A stretch of 64,000 bases of DNA from NCBI RefSeq assembly GCF_014200405.1, contig NZ_JACHBQ010000001.1, forward strand, positions 3,100,001-3,164,000, in the 5' to 3' direction. The notes beneath the pieces are model-generated. The model had not been told where the DNA came from. It saw only the letters and a program-made list of their open reading frames with translations, and ran no database searches. Shown piece after piece: positions 18,921-28,037 of the stretch; within the stretch, counting starts at the first letter, position 1; every line of letters begins with the position of its first letter. Source of the DNA: Cryobacterium roopkundense. GTDB taxonomy: Bacteria > Actinomycetota > Actinomycetes > Actinomycetales > Microbacteriaceae. Both the position numbers and the translations under genes were made by a program.

Positions 18921-19784
18921 CTATCGGCCACTGTGAACCGCACTTCGACGTTGTTGCAGCGGCGCAGACAGGTGCCGCACCCACCAGAAGATGTACGTGG
19001 CAGAAACGTAGAGCGGCCATTGCCTGGGCGCGCCCTTTTTCACCATCCGCGTCAACGACGACAGATGTCCACCGCCCTTCACACCGACGAAGCGCCTCCA
19101 TTGACGCCGCACGCCGTCGTTGGGTTCCGGCGGGTTTCTGGCGCAGACTCCGAGGCTCGAGGGCAGGAGCAAGACGGGAATATTGCCTCGCCCGCAGCGC
19201 AGGCCGTAGTCGATGTCCGCCAGCGCGTGGGAGTATTCTCCGTCGATGCCACCGAGTCGAACCGCCACGTGCACAGGCACGAAGACGAGGTTCCCGTTGA
19301 ACGAGTCAATCGGCAGCGGCTGCGCTCCCGGGTTCACTCCGTCGAATCTGAGCGGATGCCAGCCCGTCTTCACGAGACCGCCGTACGTGATCTCACCCGA
19401 GGTTGCGTCGCGCATGGCCCCCACGCTCACGGCGTCGGGGCCTGTCGCATCCACGGCCTGAAATGCGGTTTCGTCGAGAATGACATCGTCGTTGAGCCAG
19501 ACGATCCTGTCGTCGGGGCGAGCGTCGGCGCCTACGCGCGCCAAGACATCCGCTTCGGCACGCGCCATGCTGCGGGCCCAGAACGCCGAGCCATCGCCGG
19601 AGAGCACCGTGATGTGCGCCCCCAGATTCGCCAGCGCCTCGGCGGTGCCATCCGTGGAGCCGTCGTCGTAGATCGTGAAGTCGACGGCCACATGGGCCGC
19701 TTTCGCGGCCAGAACGGCAGATCGAACGGCCCCGACCGTGAGGTCGCGCCGATTGTGGCAGGCCATGATCACGTGCAGTTTCAT
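18921..19784 (-). CDS. Glycosyltransferase family 2
   Basis: Inverting GT-A enzyme of 287 residues. The start at 19784 is used because MKLHVIMACHNRRDLTVGAVRSAV is the exact family opening and ATGA overlaps the preceding gene's stop. The DDGSTDGTAEAL segment follows at about residue 45, and WARSMARAEADVL and IVWLNDDVILDE supply the DxD-like metal site. This variety resembles rhamnosyltransferase-like GT2 enzymes (KWARAMARAE...LNDDT). The C-terminus is basic. A 102-base gap separates it from the Wzy-like gene. Confidence 0.9.
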   Translation of the reverse strand: MKLHVIMACHNRRDLTVGAVRSAVLAAKAAHVAVDFTIYDDGSTDGTAEALANLGAHITVLSGDGSAFWARSMARAEADVLARVGADARPDDRIVWLNDDVILDETAFQAVDATGPDAVSVGAMRDATSGEITYGGLVKTGWHPLRFDGVNPGAQPLPIDSFNGNLVFVPVHVAVRLGGIDGEYSHALADIDYGLRCGRGNIPVLLLPSSLGVCARNPPEPNDGVRRQWRRFVGVKGGGHLSSLTRMVKKGAPRQWPLYVSATYIFWWVRHLSAPLQQRRSAVHSGR

Positions 19785-20908
19785 CGTTCCACCTCCAGTG
19801 CGCTCAGTATTCCGGCCACGTAGTTCTCCACCATCGCCTCGAGCGTGTACTGCTCGCTGCCGGCCTGGCACGCCTCCGCGAAGCCGGCGAGCCGCGGGGC
19901 GTTCGCGAGCGTCTCCGTGAGGGCGTCGGCGAAACTGCCCACGTCGTCTGCGGTGATGACGGCGTTGACTCCATCGACGAGGTATTCGCTCTCCGGCGCG
20001 TGCCAGGCCCAGTCGGTCGTGACGATCGGCGTGGCCGCGGCGAAGCTGTCCACAGCCACCAGTCCGACCCGGCCCGGCATGGCCATCACCTGAGCGGATG
20101 CGAGCACCACGGATTTAGCGTCGCCACCGACCTGCCCGAGGTACGTGACCCAGCTCTCGGTGCGGGCCCATGATTCGATCTCGTCACGCAGGGCGCCGTC
20201 TCCGGCCACGATGAGACGAAAGTCGGCATCCTCGTTGTGAACGAGCTTCGCGGCTTCGAGCAGGAAGGGCAATCGCTTCGACTCGTCGAGGGCCCCGACG
20301 AACAGGGCCGTCTTGCCCCGCAGGTCGTGGCGTGCGCGGAAGGAATCGGTGTCGGTCGTGGTGACGGCCGAGATCTGCTTGCGCAGTCGTGTGGTGTCGA
20401 TGGAGTTCTGCACGAGGGTCGTGCGTGATCTCGGGTAGCCCTGTTCGGTGACCGCGGCGACGCCGCCCTCCGTGTACGCGAAGAACCAATCCGCGCGCCG
20501 GGTGAGCCACCTCTGAACGATTCGATCGAGGGATTTCGTGCGCCGCGTGTAATCTCGGCCATGGCCCCACAGGGCGACGCGCGTTGTGCGCCTGCGCGCC
20601 GGGCCCAGCAGCCAGTATGAATCCAGATTGCGCCGCGCCTGCTCCAGAATCACCAGGTCCGCGCCCCGAATGGCTTTCGACACCCGCCTGAACACGACCC
20701 GCCGGCCGAAGACCGAGACCTCGCGCTGCGGAAGGTGCTGCACGAACTCGACGGTGCTGGAGTCACCCCGCAGATCCTGGGCGCCGTTGGGGCGGCCACA
20801 GGCCACGACCACGTCGATCTGTTCCTTCGCCGCGCGCGCACGGAGGGCTTCGAAAAAGGGTACCCGGTAGGTGGGAATGTACTCCTGCAGAATGACGACC
20901 CTACGCAT
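19781..20908 (-). CDS. Glycosyltransferase family 4
   Basis: A 375-residue GT-B enzyme. The start is placed at the ATG at 20908 because MRRVVILQEYIPTYRVPFFEALR is a clear GT4 opening; upstream in-frame sequence only mirrors the neighbouring gene. The donor domain shows GKTALFVGALDESKRLPFLLEAA, and the E-x7-E region is degenerate (MPGRVGLVAVDSFAAATPIVTTD). The start overlaps the stop of the upstream GT4 gene by eight bases (ATGCGTAG). The stop overlaps the GT2 start. Confidence 0.9.
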   Translation of the reverse strand: MRRVVILQEYIPTYRVPFFEALRARAAKEQIDVVVACGRPNGAQDLRGDSSTVEFVQHLPQREVSVFGRRVVFRRVSKAIRGADLVILEQARRNLDSYWLLGPARRRTTRVALWGHGRDYTRRTKSLDRIVQRWLTRRADWFFAYTEGGVAAVTEQGYPRSRTTLVQNSIDTTRLRKQISAVTTTDTDSFRARHDLRGKTALFVGALDESKRLPFLLEAAKLVHNEDADFRLIVAGDGALRDEIESWARTESWVTYLGQVGGDAKSVVLASAQVMAMPGRVGLVAVDSFAAATPIVTTDWAWHAPESEYLVDGVNAVITADDVGSFADALTETLANAPRLAGFAEACQAGSEQYTLEAMVENYVAGILSALEVER

Positions 20909-22061
20909 GCGTTGCCCCCGCCCGCGAGTGAGCCACGAGTCGACGATAGAGGTCGTCGGTTCGCTGGAGGAAGGTCTCGCGACGGAAGTTCTCTTCGTAG
21001 TGGCTTCGCGCGCGCCGCGCGAACACCTCGGAGTGCGCACAGGCCTCATCGAGCGCGGCCGCGAGCCCCGCCCAGTCACGAAAGATGCTGCCGGCGCCGG
21101 CGGCCTCGAGGTCGTCGGCTCCGCTGCTCCCCGCCATGGCGACGACCATTCGCCCCGCGGCGAGCGCCTCCACGTAGGACAGCGGAATTCCGCCCTCGGC
21201 CCATTCGCTGGGAAACACCAGGCCCCGCGCGCCAGCGAGCACGCCGGCAACCGCGTCGTGCTCCAGTCGCCCGAGGTAGGTCACGTTGCCGCGGGCCTGA
21301 GCCTCACTCTCCACGTGCTCGCGCAGCGGACCGTCCCCGTAGATGCGCAGCGTGTGCGTCTCGGGCCAATGCTTGATCAGGTTGGCGATGCCCTTCTCTT
21401 CCGTGAGCCGGCCGATGTACACCCAGTCCGTGCCGGGGGTACTACGGGTGAACCCCACGTCGTCCACGAAGTTGGGGATCAAGGAGATCTTCTCCGCCGG
21501 CAGCCCGAAGCCTTCGTACAGACCGCGAGCTCGCTCTGTCAACAGGATTACGGCATCCGCTCTCGACAAGAGCGGGTCGCCGGCCACACCGTTGCGGCTG
21601 CGGATCGCCAAGGGAATCGTGGCCACCTTCGAGCCCCGATAGCACGCATGCTTCACCGCGGCAAACGTGTTCGTGGCCGGGCACAGGGTACATTCCGCGC
21701 CGTCTCTGAAGAGGGTGCCCGCAGCACAGACGGGGCGAAAGTTATGCACCGTGGCCACGAGCGGCCCGTGCCAGCGGTTGAGCCAGGCCGTGCCCCAGTT
21801 GGGGAAAAGATTGTGCACGTGCACCAGATCCGGTGCGAAATTCTCGAGTTCACGCACGGGTGAGGGGCCGCGCCCCGTGGCCACCGTGACGGCGGTGGAC
21901 AACTTATAGGCGCGGCTGGTCTCCAATTCATCTGTGCGCGCGGCGACGACGCGCACATCGAACCCCCACTCGCTCAAAGCGGATGCCTGAGCGTCGACAA
22001 CGACATTCTCTCCGCTGGGCTGACGGCTGGAGTAGTAACTATGAACAATGGCGATCTTCAT
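20901..22061 (-). CDS. Glycosyltransferase family 4
   Basis: A 386-residue GT-B enzyme beginning MKIAIVHSYYSSRQPSGENVVV, which is typical for GT4. The ATG at 22061 has AGGTG about eight bases upstream; a GTG at 22070 directly after the previous stop would add three residues. Conserved spots are HVHNLFPNWG, HNFRPVCAAGTLFRDG with nearby cysteines, DWVYIGRLTEEKGIANLI and FPSEWAEGGIPLSYVEALAAGRMVVA. The cysteine pair ECTLC resembles the zinc-like insertion of some GT4 polysaccharide enzymes. Confidence 0.92.
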   Translation of the reverse strand: MKIAIVHSYYSSRQPSGENVVVDAQASALSEWGFDVRVVAARTDELETSRAYKLSTAVTVATGRGPSPVRELENFAPDLVHVHNLFPNWGTAWLNRWHGPLVATVHNFRPVCAAGTLFRDGAECTLCPATNTFAAVKHACYRGSKVATIPLAIRSRNGVAGDPLLSRADAVILLTERARGLYEGFGLPAEKISLIPNFVDDVGFTRSTPGTDWVYIGRLTEEKGIANLIKHWPETHTLRIYGDGPLREHVESEAQARGNVTYLGRLEHDAVAGVLAGARGLVFPSEWAEGGIPLSYVEALAAGRMVVAMAGSSGADDLEAAGAGSIFRDWAGLAAALDEACAHSEVFARRARSHYEENFRRETFLQRTDDLYRRLVAHSRAGATHA

Positions 22062-22070
22062 GCCGGACAC

Positions 22071-22937
22071 CTAGTCGTCGTCAGACCGTCTGGCACCGGA
22101 ATTGACGAGGGCAGCCTTGATGAAGCGAGCGTTGCCGAACACGTACCTTTTCCACAGTCGCCGGGGTTCGTGCGCGAACCGGAAGGTCCACTCCAGACCG
22201 CAGCGCGTCATCCACGCGGGCGCCGACCGCAGAGTGCCGGCGGCGAAGTCGAACGCCGCGCCGATCGCGATGGCGACGACCGGCAGCCCGTCGGCAATGC
22301 GGTGCGCCTCCACGTCTTGCTTGGGAGTACCCAGACCAACCCAGACAATCTGTGCGCCCGTAGCCTCGATCCGAGCGTCTTGGTCGCGGTGCTCGGCCGT
22401 GGTCAGCGCGCGGAAGGGCGGGCTTTCCAGCCCCACGATCTTGATTCCGGGAAATTTCACCGTAAGCTCACGCTGCAGGGCACTCAGCACCTCGGGGGTT
22501 GAACCCAGGAGGAAATGTTTGATTCCGTGAAAGCGACCCTGATCGAACACATCCAGGAAGAGTTGCGGACCGCGCACCTGGCGCAGCCGCGGCGAGTGCC
22601 GACGCAGTTTCGACAACCATCCGATGGGCTTGCCGTCCGGAAAATTGAGTGCGGGAGCGGCGAGAGTGGCGCGGTAGTCGGGCGACTCGTCGGCCAGCGC
22701 AACCGTGTACGCGTTCGCGAGGTGCACGTGCCGACCCTCAGATGCCAGGGACAGTGCGATGATGTGGTCGCAGGCATCTTGGGGTGTGCTGGAAACGAAT
22801 TCGACCGGCCCGATCCACTGCGACGCGTGGGCAACACCGTGGTGGGGTGTTACGTGCACGCCGGTATCTGAACTCACGGGCAGACCTTTCGCTTTGGGTT
22901 CTGCGGAATTCGTCGCGAATGCGGTCAACGGGCCCAA
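22071..22937 (-). CDS. WecG/TagA/CpsF-type glycosyltransferase (GT26)
   Basis: Inverting transferase of 288 residues that usually adds N-acetylmannosamine(-uronate) or another sugar to the lipid-linked primer. Family marks are VHLANAYTVALADESPDYRATLAAPALNFPDGKPIGWL, where the catalytic-type aspartate sits in NFPDGKP, then GPQLFLDVFDQG, HFLLGSTPEVL and IVWVGLGTPKQDVE. The last part reads ARFIKAALVNS. The N-terminal 35 residues are poorly conserved, so the true start could be a later codon. The gene is directly followed by GT4 with no gap, and a 209-base gap precedes it. Confidence 0.93.
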   Translation of the reverse strand: MGPLTAFATNSAEPKAKGLPVSSDTGVHVTPHHGVAHASQWIGPVEFVSSTPQDACDHIIALSLASEGRHVHLANAYTVALADESPDYRATLAAPALNFPDGKPIGWLSKLRRHSPRLRQVRGPQLFLDVFDQGRFHGIKHFLLGSTPEVLSALQRELTVKFPGIKIVGLESPPFRALTTAEHRDQDARIEATGAQIVWVGLGTPKQDVEAHRIADGLPVVAIAIGAAFDFAAGTLRSAPAWMTRCGLEWTFRFAHEPRRLWKRYVFGNARFIKAALVNSGARRSDDD

Positions 22938-23139
22938 GACTTCATCGAGCGAACGGTGAACGATCCAGCACCGGAGGCATTCATACGGTCTTCACTCATC
23001 GCCACTCCCCACTAGTTCTCGGCTCGTTTCATGCCTTCGAAACAGCAACGATGCTCGGTAACTTGGGCGGCTAACACAGCACAGCGTATGGGTGATCGAG
23101 CACGCAAAACACCGCCCGTCCGGGGGTATTAGGGCTGAA

Positions 23140-23157
23140 CCCCCCTTCACTGGGGGG
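23140..23157. terminator. GC hairpin at the end of the GT14 gene
   Basis: CCCCCC and GGGGGG pair around TTCACT. The hairpin overlaps the TGA stop of the GT14 gene (23147-23149). On the plus strand it is followed by CTTTTG, on the minus strand by TTCAGCC, so it may be a weak or bidirectional terminator between GT14 and the WecG/TagA gene. Confidence 0.35.
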
Positions 23158-24073
23158 CTTTTGTGACCTCGCCCGCCCGCTGATCGAGAGCATCGAGAAG
23201 CCCTGCAGACGTGGACGATCGCACCTTGCGCACGAAGTACATCGGGGACTGGGTCACCATCTGCAGATCGCCCGGCCCGAACCATTTGGTGAGGCTGGGA
23301 TCGACCAGATGAAGATTCCCCATGCGGTAGGTTCCCCGCCCCAGGAACTCCTGCGGCCCCGTGCTGCACTCCGCGAAGGAGGAATTGCCGATGATGGTGT
23401 GGAAGAACTGTTCGTCGCTCGCGAAAGCGCGGCGATAGTATTTCTCCAGTGCCTGCCCGCGCGAACCGGCGACGGTATCGAGAATGTGCTGCCCGGCCTC
23501 GGGCGTGATGGCCCAGTAGGCGCTGCCGTGGAACGGAGTCCAGCCGGCGAGTGGCTTGCGCGTCACGAGGCTGCTGGCCTTCTCCAGACACTTGCGCAGC
23601 ACGCGCTCGGCGAGGAGAAGAGCTCTCGACCTGGTCGTGGCACGCCAGGGAAGGATGCCGCCCCGAAAGTACACGTGGTCGATGAGCGTGGAGAGGTGCG
23701 CGGATTCGCGAACGTGCACGTACTTGATGAAGTTGCGGCCCGGATTGGTGCGGAACAGGTCTTCCAGTTCAGGTAGCGGCCGACTCGGGTAGCACGCGCC
23801 GGACAGCAAAACGATGCGGTCGTAGACGGTGTTCGTGGCGAGGGCGGCCTTCAGCAGTGCGAGGGTCGCGTGCACCTGGGAAAACCCGGCCCAGTACACC
23901 GGCACTCGATTGGGAATGAGCTGTGCGTCGACCTGCGCCCACGCGGCATCAAGGGTGGTCTTGGCGTCAACGTGGATGAAGACGTCGTGCGGTTTCAGCC
24001 GCGCGACAAGCCGTTTCACCTGTTCGGGGTCGGCGTGGGCCAGCACCAAGAACGCGATCGCGGGAGCGGGCAT
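23147..24073 (-). CDS. Core-2/I-branching-type glycosyltransferase (GT14)
   Basis: A 308-residue protein of the beta-1,6-N-acetylglucosaminyltransferase / xylosyltransferase fold. It begins AIAFLVLAHADPEQVKRLVARL, then DVFIHVDAKT, VYWAGFSQVHATLALLKAAL, and YDRIVLLSGACYPSRPLPEL, the hallmark S-G-x-x-Y-P segment. YWAITPEAGQHIL and FASDEQFFHTIIGNS follow. The ATG overlaps the stop of the sugar-phosphate transferase gene by one base (TGATG). It probably adds a branch or an early sugar of locus 1. Confidence 0.9.
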   Translation of the reverse strand: MPAPAIAFLVLAHADPEQVKRLVARLKPHDVFIHVDAKTTLDAAWAQVDAQLIPNRVPVYWAGFSQVHATLALLKAALATNTVYDRIVLLSGACYPSRPLPELEDLFRTNPGRNFIKYVHVRESAHLSTLIDHVYFRGGILPWRATTRSRALLLAERVLRKCLEKASSLVTRKPLAGWTPFHGSAYWAITPEAGQHILDTVAGSRGQALEKYYRRAFASDEQFFHTIIGNSSFAECSTGPQEFLGRGTYRMGNLHLVDPSLTKWFGPGDLQMVTQSPMYFVRKVRSSTSAGLLDALDQRAGEVTKAPQ

Positions 24074-25566
24074 CAGAAGGCGCCGTCCCTGGCCATCACG
24101 GCGCTGGCCGTGCGCCAGAGAATGACGATGTCGCCCATGATCGACCAGTTCTCCACGTAGTACAGGTCAAGGCGAACCGTGTCTTCCCACGAGAGGTTGG
24201 AGCGGCCGCCCACCTGCCACGGGCCGGTGATGCCGGGCTTCACGAGAAAACGGCGGTGCACATGCGTTTCGTATTCGCTCACTTCGCGTTCGAGCGAGGG
24301 GCGCGGCCCCACGAGCGACATGCTGCCCCCGAGCACGTTGAAGAGCTGCGGCAGCTCATCCAGGCTGAACCGACGCAAGACCCGGCCGGCCGGGGTGATG
24401 CGCGGGTCGTTCTCCATCTTGAACAGCACGGCGTTTCCCGCGCTGCGCTTCTGCGCTTGCAGCGTGGCCAACTGGCTCTCGGCATCCGTCACCATCGATC
24501 GAAATTTGAGCATGGTGAACTGTTTGCCGTTGAGGCCCACGCGCTTCTGGCGAAACACCACCGGCCCGGGGGTGCTGAACCGCACGATGAGGGCGATCAC
24601 GGCGAGCGGAACGCTGAGGAGCACGATCAGCAGGAACGACGCGACCACGTCGAAGCCCCGCTTGGCGAAGAGCTTGCCGCCCTCGTACCGGGGAGTTTCC
24701 ACGTGGATGAGCGGCAGGCCGTTCACGGGCCGGGTGTGGATGCGCGGGCCACCGATACCGGTGAGGTTGGGGGCCACGACCAGGTGCTGACGGCCCGGTT
24801 CGAGGCTCCAGCTGAGCTCACGCATATCGTGCGGGGACATTTCGGCGTTGCTCGTGACGATCACGGTGTCGGCCCGGTTCTCGGCCATGAACTGCTGCAG
24901 CAGAGTGACGGAGCCGAAGACTGGTACGGCGCTGCCCGGCAGCACGTCTCCCGCGAACCCACTGGGGATGCACGCGCCCACCACGAGGTAGCCGGCCTCC
25001 GACTGTCGCGCCAGTTCCCTGTGCAGCAGCGCGACGGAGGAGGGCGACCCGATCAGCACGACCCGCGAGGAGTACTGGCCGTTCAGGCGCTTGACGCTGA
25101 GCCACTGCCGCCAGATCCAGCGGGAGAACACCAGCACGACCAGCCCCATGGGGAAGGCAATGAGAATGTACCCCCGTGCGAGGTCGATCTGAAAAAGGTA
25201 CGCGGCTAGGGCAACGAGACCGAACAACCGCACGGTGGCGCCGGCGATCGCCCGGTATTCCTGTGAGCCGGTGCCGATCACCCGGTACCCCCGGGAACCG
25301 TAGATGCCGAGAATGACCATCCACGCGGCGATGAGGATCACCGAAATCGCCGTGTAGTTCACGGCCACGGCGTAGAGCTCCCCCCGAAACTGCACGTCGG
25401 AGACGGTGAAGCCGAACCACGCGATTTGCACGCCGAAAACGACCCACACGAGCACGAGCAGGTCGGTGACCCGGAGCCCCCAGGCGTAGGAATCGCGCCA
25501 GTCGCCCGGGGAGGGCGTCTCGTGGCGAGGCGCGACAGACGGATGCTGCAGCGCGCTGGCGCTCAT
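24073..25566 (-). CDS. Polyprenyl glycosylphosphotransferase (initiating sugar transferase, PHPT type)
   Basis: Transfers a sugar-1-phosphate to undecaprenyl phosphate and so starts repeat-unit synthesis of locus 1. The 497-residue product has four or five N-terminal helices (about residues 30-160), a CoA-binding-like domain (about 165-280) and a C-terminal Bac_transf domain: KRGFDVVASFLLIVLLSVPL, GPVVFRQKRVGLNGKQFTMLKFRSMV, RRFSLDELPQLFNVLGGSMSLVGPRPSLE and VKPGITGPWQVGGRSNLSWED. This matches the WbaP/CpsE-like group. It is the first gene of the long minus-strand operon, so its promoter should be in 25567-25868. Confidence 0.95.
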   Translation of the reverse strand: MSASALQHPSVAPRHETPSPGDWRDSYAWGLRVTDLLVLVWVVFGVQIAWFGFTVSDVQFRGELYAVAVNYTAISVILIAAWMVILGIYGSRGYRVIGTGSQEYRAIAGATVRLFGLVALAAYLFQIDLARGYILIAFPMGLVVLVFSRWIWRQWLSVKRLNGQYSSRVVLIGSPSSVALLHRELARQSEAGYLVVGACIPSGFAGDVLPGSAVPVFGSVTLLQQFMAENRADTVIVTSNAEMSPHDMRELSWSLEPGRQHLVVAPNLTGIGGPRIHTRPVNGLPLIHVETPRYEGGKLFAKRGFDVVASFLLIVLLSVPLAVIALIVRFSTPGPVVFRQKRVGLNGKQFTMLKFRSMVTDAESQLATLQAQKRSAGNAVLFKMENDPRITPAGRVLRRFSLDELPQLFNVLGGSMSLVGPRPSLEREVSEYETHVHRRFLVKPGITGPWQVGGRSNLSWEDTVRLDLYYVENWSIMGDIVILWRTASAVMARDGAF

Positions 25567-25868
25567 GATGCATCACCGTGGATGGTGTTCGGTGCCAAGG
25601 CGCTCCCTAGTGGACGTCCCACAGCTGGAGGTACCCACAGTGTCGTGGGTTGTGCCTCTCCTGCGCTGTAAGCGTCTCAGGGTAGCGCTACATTCGGGCC
25701 CGCACGATCGGACGTTTAGGGGGTAGGCCGCGCGCTGGCCACACATGAAAGGGGCCAGGTCGGCCGAGCTTCCACACCCCCCGAGGTTTACCCACGAAGC
25801 GAGTGGTTACTCTCAATCCGACCCAGCTTGCGACCATTATGAACCCGCCCCGGCCGACCGTCAACGGG
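25567..25868. other. Intergenic region upstream of the locus 1 operon
   Basis: About 300 bases between the end of the pentapeptide-repeat gene and the start of the initiating transferase gene, both on the minus strand. It should contain the main promoter of locus 1. The only structure seen is a 6-bp inverted repeat, ACCCAC/GTGGGT at 25633-25650. No coding sequence or clear promoter boxes were recognised. Confidence 0.45.
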
Positions 25869-27128
25869 CTAATTCGAGATGCCGGCGATCTCTTTCAGCC
25901 GCTGCAGAACGGGCGGGTCGAAGTGGGCGTCTTGCCAGTGGTGCGCCCCCAGGGCGATGCTGCGCTTCGCCGCTTCATCGAGGTCTGCGCCCTGAAAGTA
26001 GGCGTCGTTGACGTTGGCCCCCTCGAAGCGCGCCCCGCGCAGGTCGCAGTGCCGAAACTTAGTTCCCTGCAGGTGGGCGCGCTGAAACTCGGCGCCGGGC
26101 AGGTGCGCGCCGTCGAAAGTCGCGCTCACGAGGGTCGTCTCGTGAAAGTGCACGGGTTTCACGATCGCGTGGGCCTCATTGAACCGCGCCTCGTTCATGA
26201 TCGTGCGGGAAAACCGTGCGCCGTCGAGGGTGGCCTGCAGTCCCTGCGCCCGTGCCATGGTCATCTCGCTGAGGTCGGCGTTTTCGAGGGTGGCATAGGC
26301 GAGGTCGAGAATCAAGCCGTCCGGCAGCTTCAGCCCGTGCAGGTCGAGGCGGTTGAGGTTGAGGCGCGTGAGGTCGACGGGGCTCGGCACGTCTGGGTTC
26401 GGTTGGCCGCCCGCGAAGAGCAGGCCGAGCACCCGGGCGAGGTCATCGCGCAACAGATCCGCGACCTCCGCAGTGGGCGTCGCCTTCAGGTTCGCGATGA
26501 TGATGCGCAGCAGATCGGCATGCAGCTCCAGGTACCGCGGCTTCAGGAAGAGGCCGAGCGCAGCGGCGCCGTTCAGGCTCAGGCCCGGGTTGTCCGACGA
26601 TATCTGCGCTGAGACTCGGCTGAGGGTCTCGTCGAACCGGCCCAGCTCTTCCTGCTCTGCGGCGGCCCGGTCGAGCTGCTGCTGGCGCAGAAACTCCTGC
26701 CGCCACTGCTCGTTCTTCGCCGCCTCCGCCTCCTGCTGCAGGGCAAAGTCCGCGCGCCACTGGGCGGCCTCGGTTTCGGCCGCGAGCCGTGCCGCGGCGA
26801 GATCCGTGGACTGCTTGTAGAGGGCGGCGCCGAGCGTGGCGACCGCGATCAACACCGTCACGAACGGCGCGAACGGCAGAAGCCCGCCCAGCCAGCCCTC
26901 GGCCTGACTGTTGGTCAGCCGCAGCTGCCGAACCTCTTCCTCGAGTTTCTGGCGCTCGAGCTCTGCCGTGGTGGGAGCCGGCTGGTCGGTCGCCGCCGAC
27001 ACACTCGGCGCGGGTGTCGCGGCGCCGGCCTGCGCGGTCGCCCCGACCAGCAGCATCCCGCCGCACAGCAGAGCGGATGCGACACCGCCCGCCATCCGTC
27101 TGCGCCAACCCGAACTGAGCGTTCCCAT
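25869..27128 (-). CDS. Membrane-anchored pentapeptide-repeat protein
   Basis: A 419-residue protein. An N-terminal hydrophobic signal-like segment (about residues 12-35, GGVASALLCGGMLLVGATAQA) is followed by a short coiled-coil-like stretch (ELERQKLEEEVRQLRLT). A second hydrophobic segment (about 79-103) and a long charged helical stretch (about 105-165, rich in A, E, Q and R) come next. The C-terminal third, about residues 255-390, is a right-handed quadrilateral-helix pentapeptide-repeat region with A/L in the central positions: LTRLNLNRLDLHGLKL, ATLENADLSEMTMA, ARFEGANVNDAYFQGADLDEA. The function is unknown; such repeats usually mediate binding. Confidence 0.85.
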   Translation of the reverse strand: MGTLSSGWRRRMAGGVASALLCGGMLLVGATAQAGAATPAPSVSAATDQPAPTTAELERQKLEEEVRQLRLTNSQAEGWLGGLLPFAPFVTVLIAVATLGAALYKQSTDLAAARLAAETEAAQWRADFALQQEAEAAKNEQWRQEFLRQQQLDRAAAEQEELGRFDETLSRVSAQISSDNPGLSLNGAAALGLFLKPRYLELHADLLRIIIANLKATPTAEVADLLRDDLARVLGLLFAGGQPNPDVPSPVDLTRLNLNRLDLHGLKLPDGLILDLAYATLENADLSEMTMARAQGLQATLDGARFSRTIMNEARFNEAHAIVKPVHFHETTLVSATFDGAHLPGAEFQRAHLQGTKFRHCDLRGARFEGANVNDAYFQGADLDEAAKRSIALGAHHWQDAHFDPPVLQRLKEIAGISN

Positions 27129-27205
27129 TTCGACCTCCCGGCACGCGCGTGCACGCTGTCAGTGTGCTCCGGCACCACCGGAAAGGGAACCCCTCGTGGC
27201 GGTAC

Positions 27206-27418
27206 CCGCTGGTCGAGGAACGCCGTCTACGGCGTGTCTAGAGACCCGGTGAGCCGAGCCTGAGAGTCGGGTCGCGGGGTCTCGATCGCTCCTTCGTCGC
27301 GCCTCGACCAACGAGATGGGGAGAGGCATCGCATTTCCCTACTAGGGAGATGAACCTGGGAGTCGGGTCGCGGGGTCTCGATCACTCCTTCGTCGCGCCT
27401 CGACCAGCGAGATGGGGA
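27206..27418. repeat. Palindromic intergenic repeats (two copies)
   Basis: A full copy spans about 27206-27317 with ends CCGCTGGTCGAGG and CCTCGACCAACG, and a partial second copy ends at about 27418. The segments following them (GATGGGGAGAGGCATCGC) are repeated directly, giving an about 80-bp direct duplication. The same element recurs at 28983, 30861, 32660, 59368, 62291 and 63228. It fills most of the 379-base gap 27129-27507. Confidence 0.85.
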
Positions 27419-27507
27419 GAGGCATCGCATTTCCCCAATAGACCTGGCGAGACGCTCCTCGTCGGGGTCTCGACGAGCAATAGGCTGGGGAAGGCAAGGG
27501 GGACAAT

Positions 27508-27978
27508 ATGCCGACGTCCGGTCAGAAGACACGCAGCATCCGCTTGGTTGCGGCCGGGGTGCTCACACTCGTGCCGGTTGTCGCCATTCTCGCGACCTGG
27601 TTGATGTGGCGCGCGGGCCTGCCCGGCGCCCTCCCCGCCCAGTGGTCAGGTGGCGAGGTGGCCACGACACAGCCCACGTGGGTGCTTCTCGGCATCACCG
27701 GGGTGACCGCCCTGATCACCGGCGTGTTCGGGTTTGTCGCCGGGCTGACTCCCGTGGCCGACCGCCCGCCCCGCCTCACGCTGCTGGTCACCGGCCTCGT
27801 CGGCAGCATCTGCTTCATCATCTGGACCGTCAGCGCGAGCCTGGGGGCCGCCGCCGGCAGCGCTGCCGCGGAGCACAACCTGGCGCTCTGGGTCTCGGCC
27901 GCTGCCGTCTTCGCGTTCGTGCCGGCGCTCATCGCGCTCACACCCGCCCGAGCGGATGCCGCGAGCCCGGCCAGTTAG
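27508..27978 (+). CDS. Small integral membrane protein, DUF1648-like
   Basis: A 156-residue protein with four hydrophobic segments (about residues 11-32, 55-79, 90-113 and 124-146). The segment GLPGALPAQWSGGEV after the first helix resembles the P-x-H-W-x-x-G loop of DUF1648 proteins. The start ATG at 27508 follows AAGGGGGACAAT. The gene lies between repeat clusters and shares no operon with neighbours. Function unknown. Confidence 0.7.
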   Translation: MPTSGQKTRSIRLVAAGVLTLVPVVAILATWLMWRAGLPGALPAQWSGGEVATTQPTWVLLGITGVTALITGVFGFVAGLTPVADRPPRLTLLVTGLVGSICFIIWTVSASLGAAAGSAAAEHNLALWVSAAAVFAFVPALIALTPARADAASPAS

Positions 27979-28037
27979 GCCCGCACCCCGTGGCTGACCA
28001 GGCTTGACAGTATCAACGTTGGCGAAGCGATTCGAGC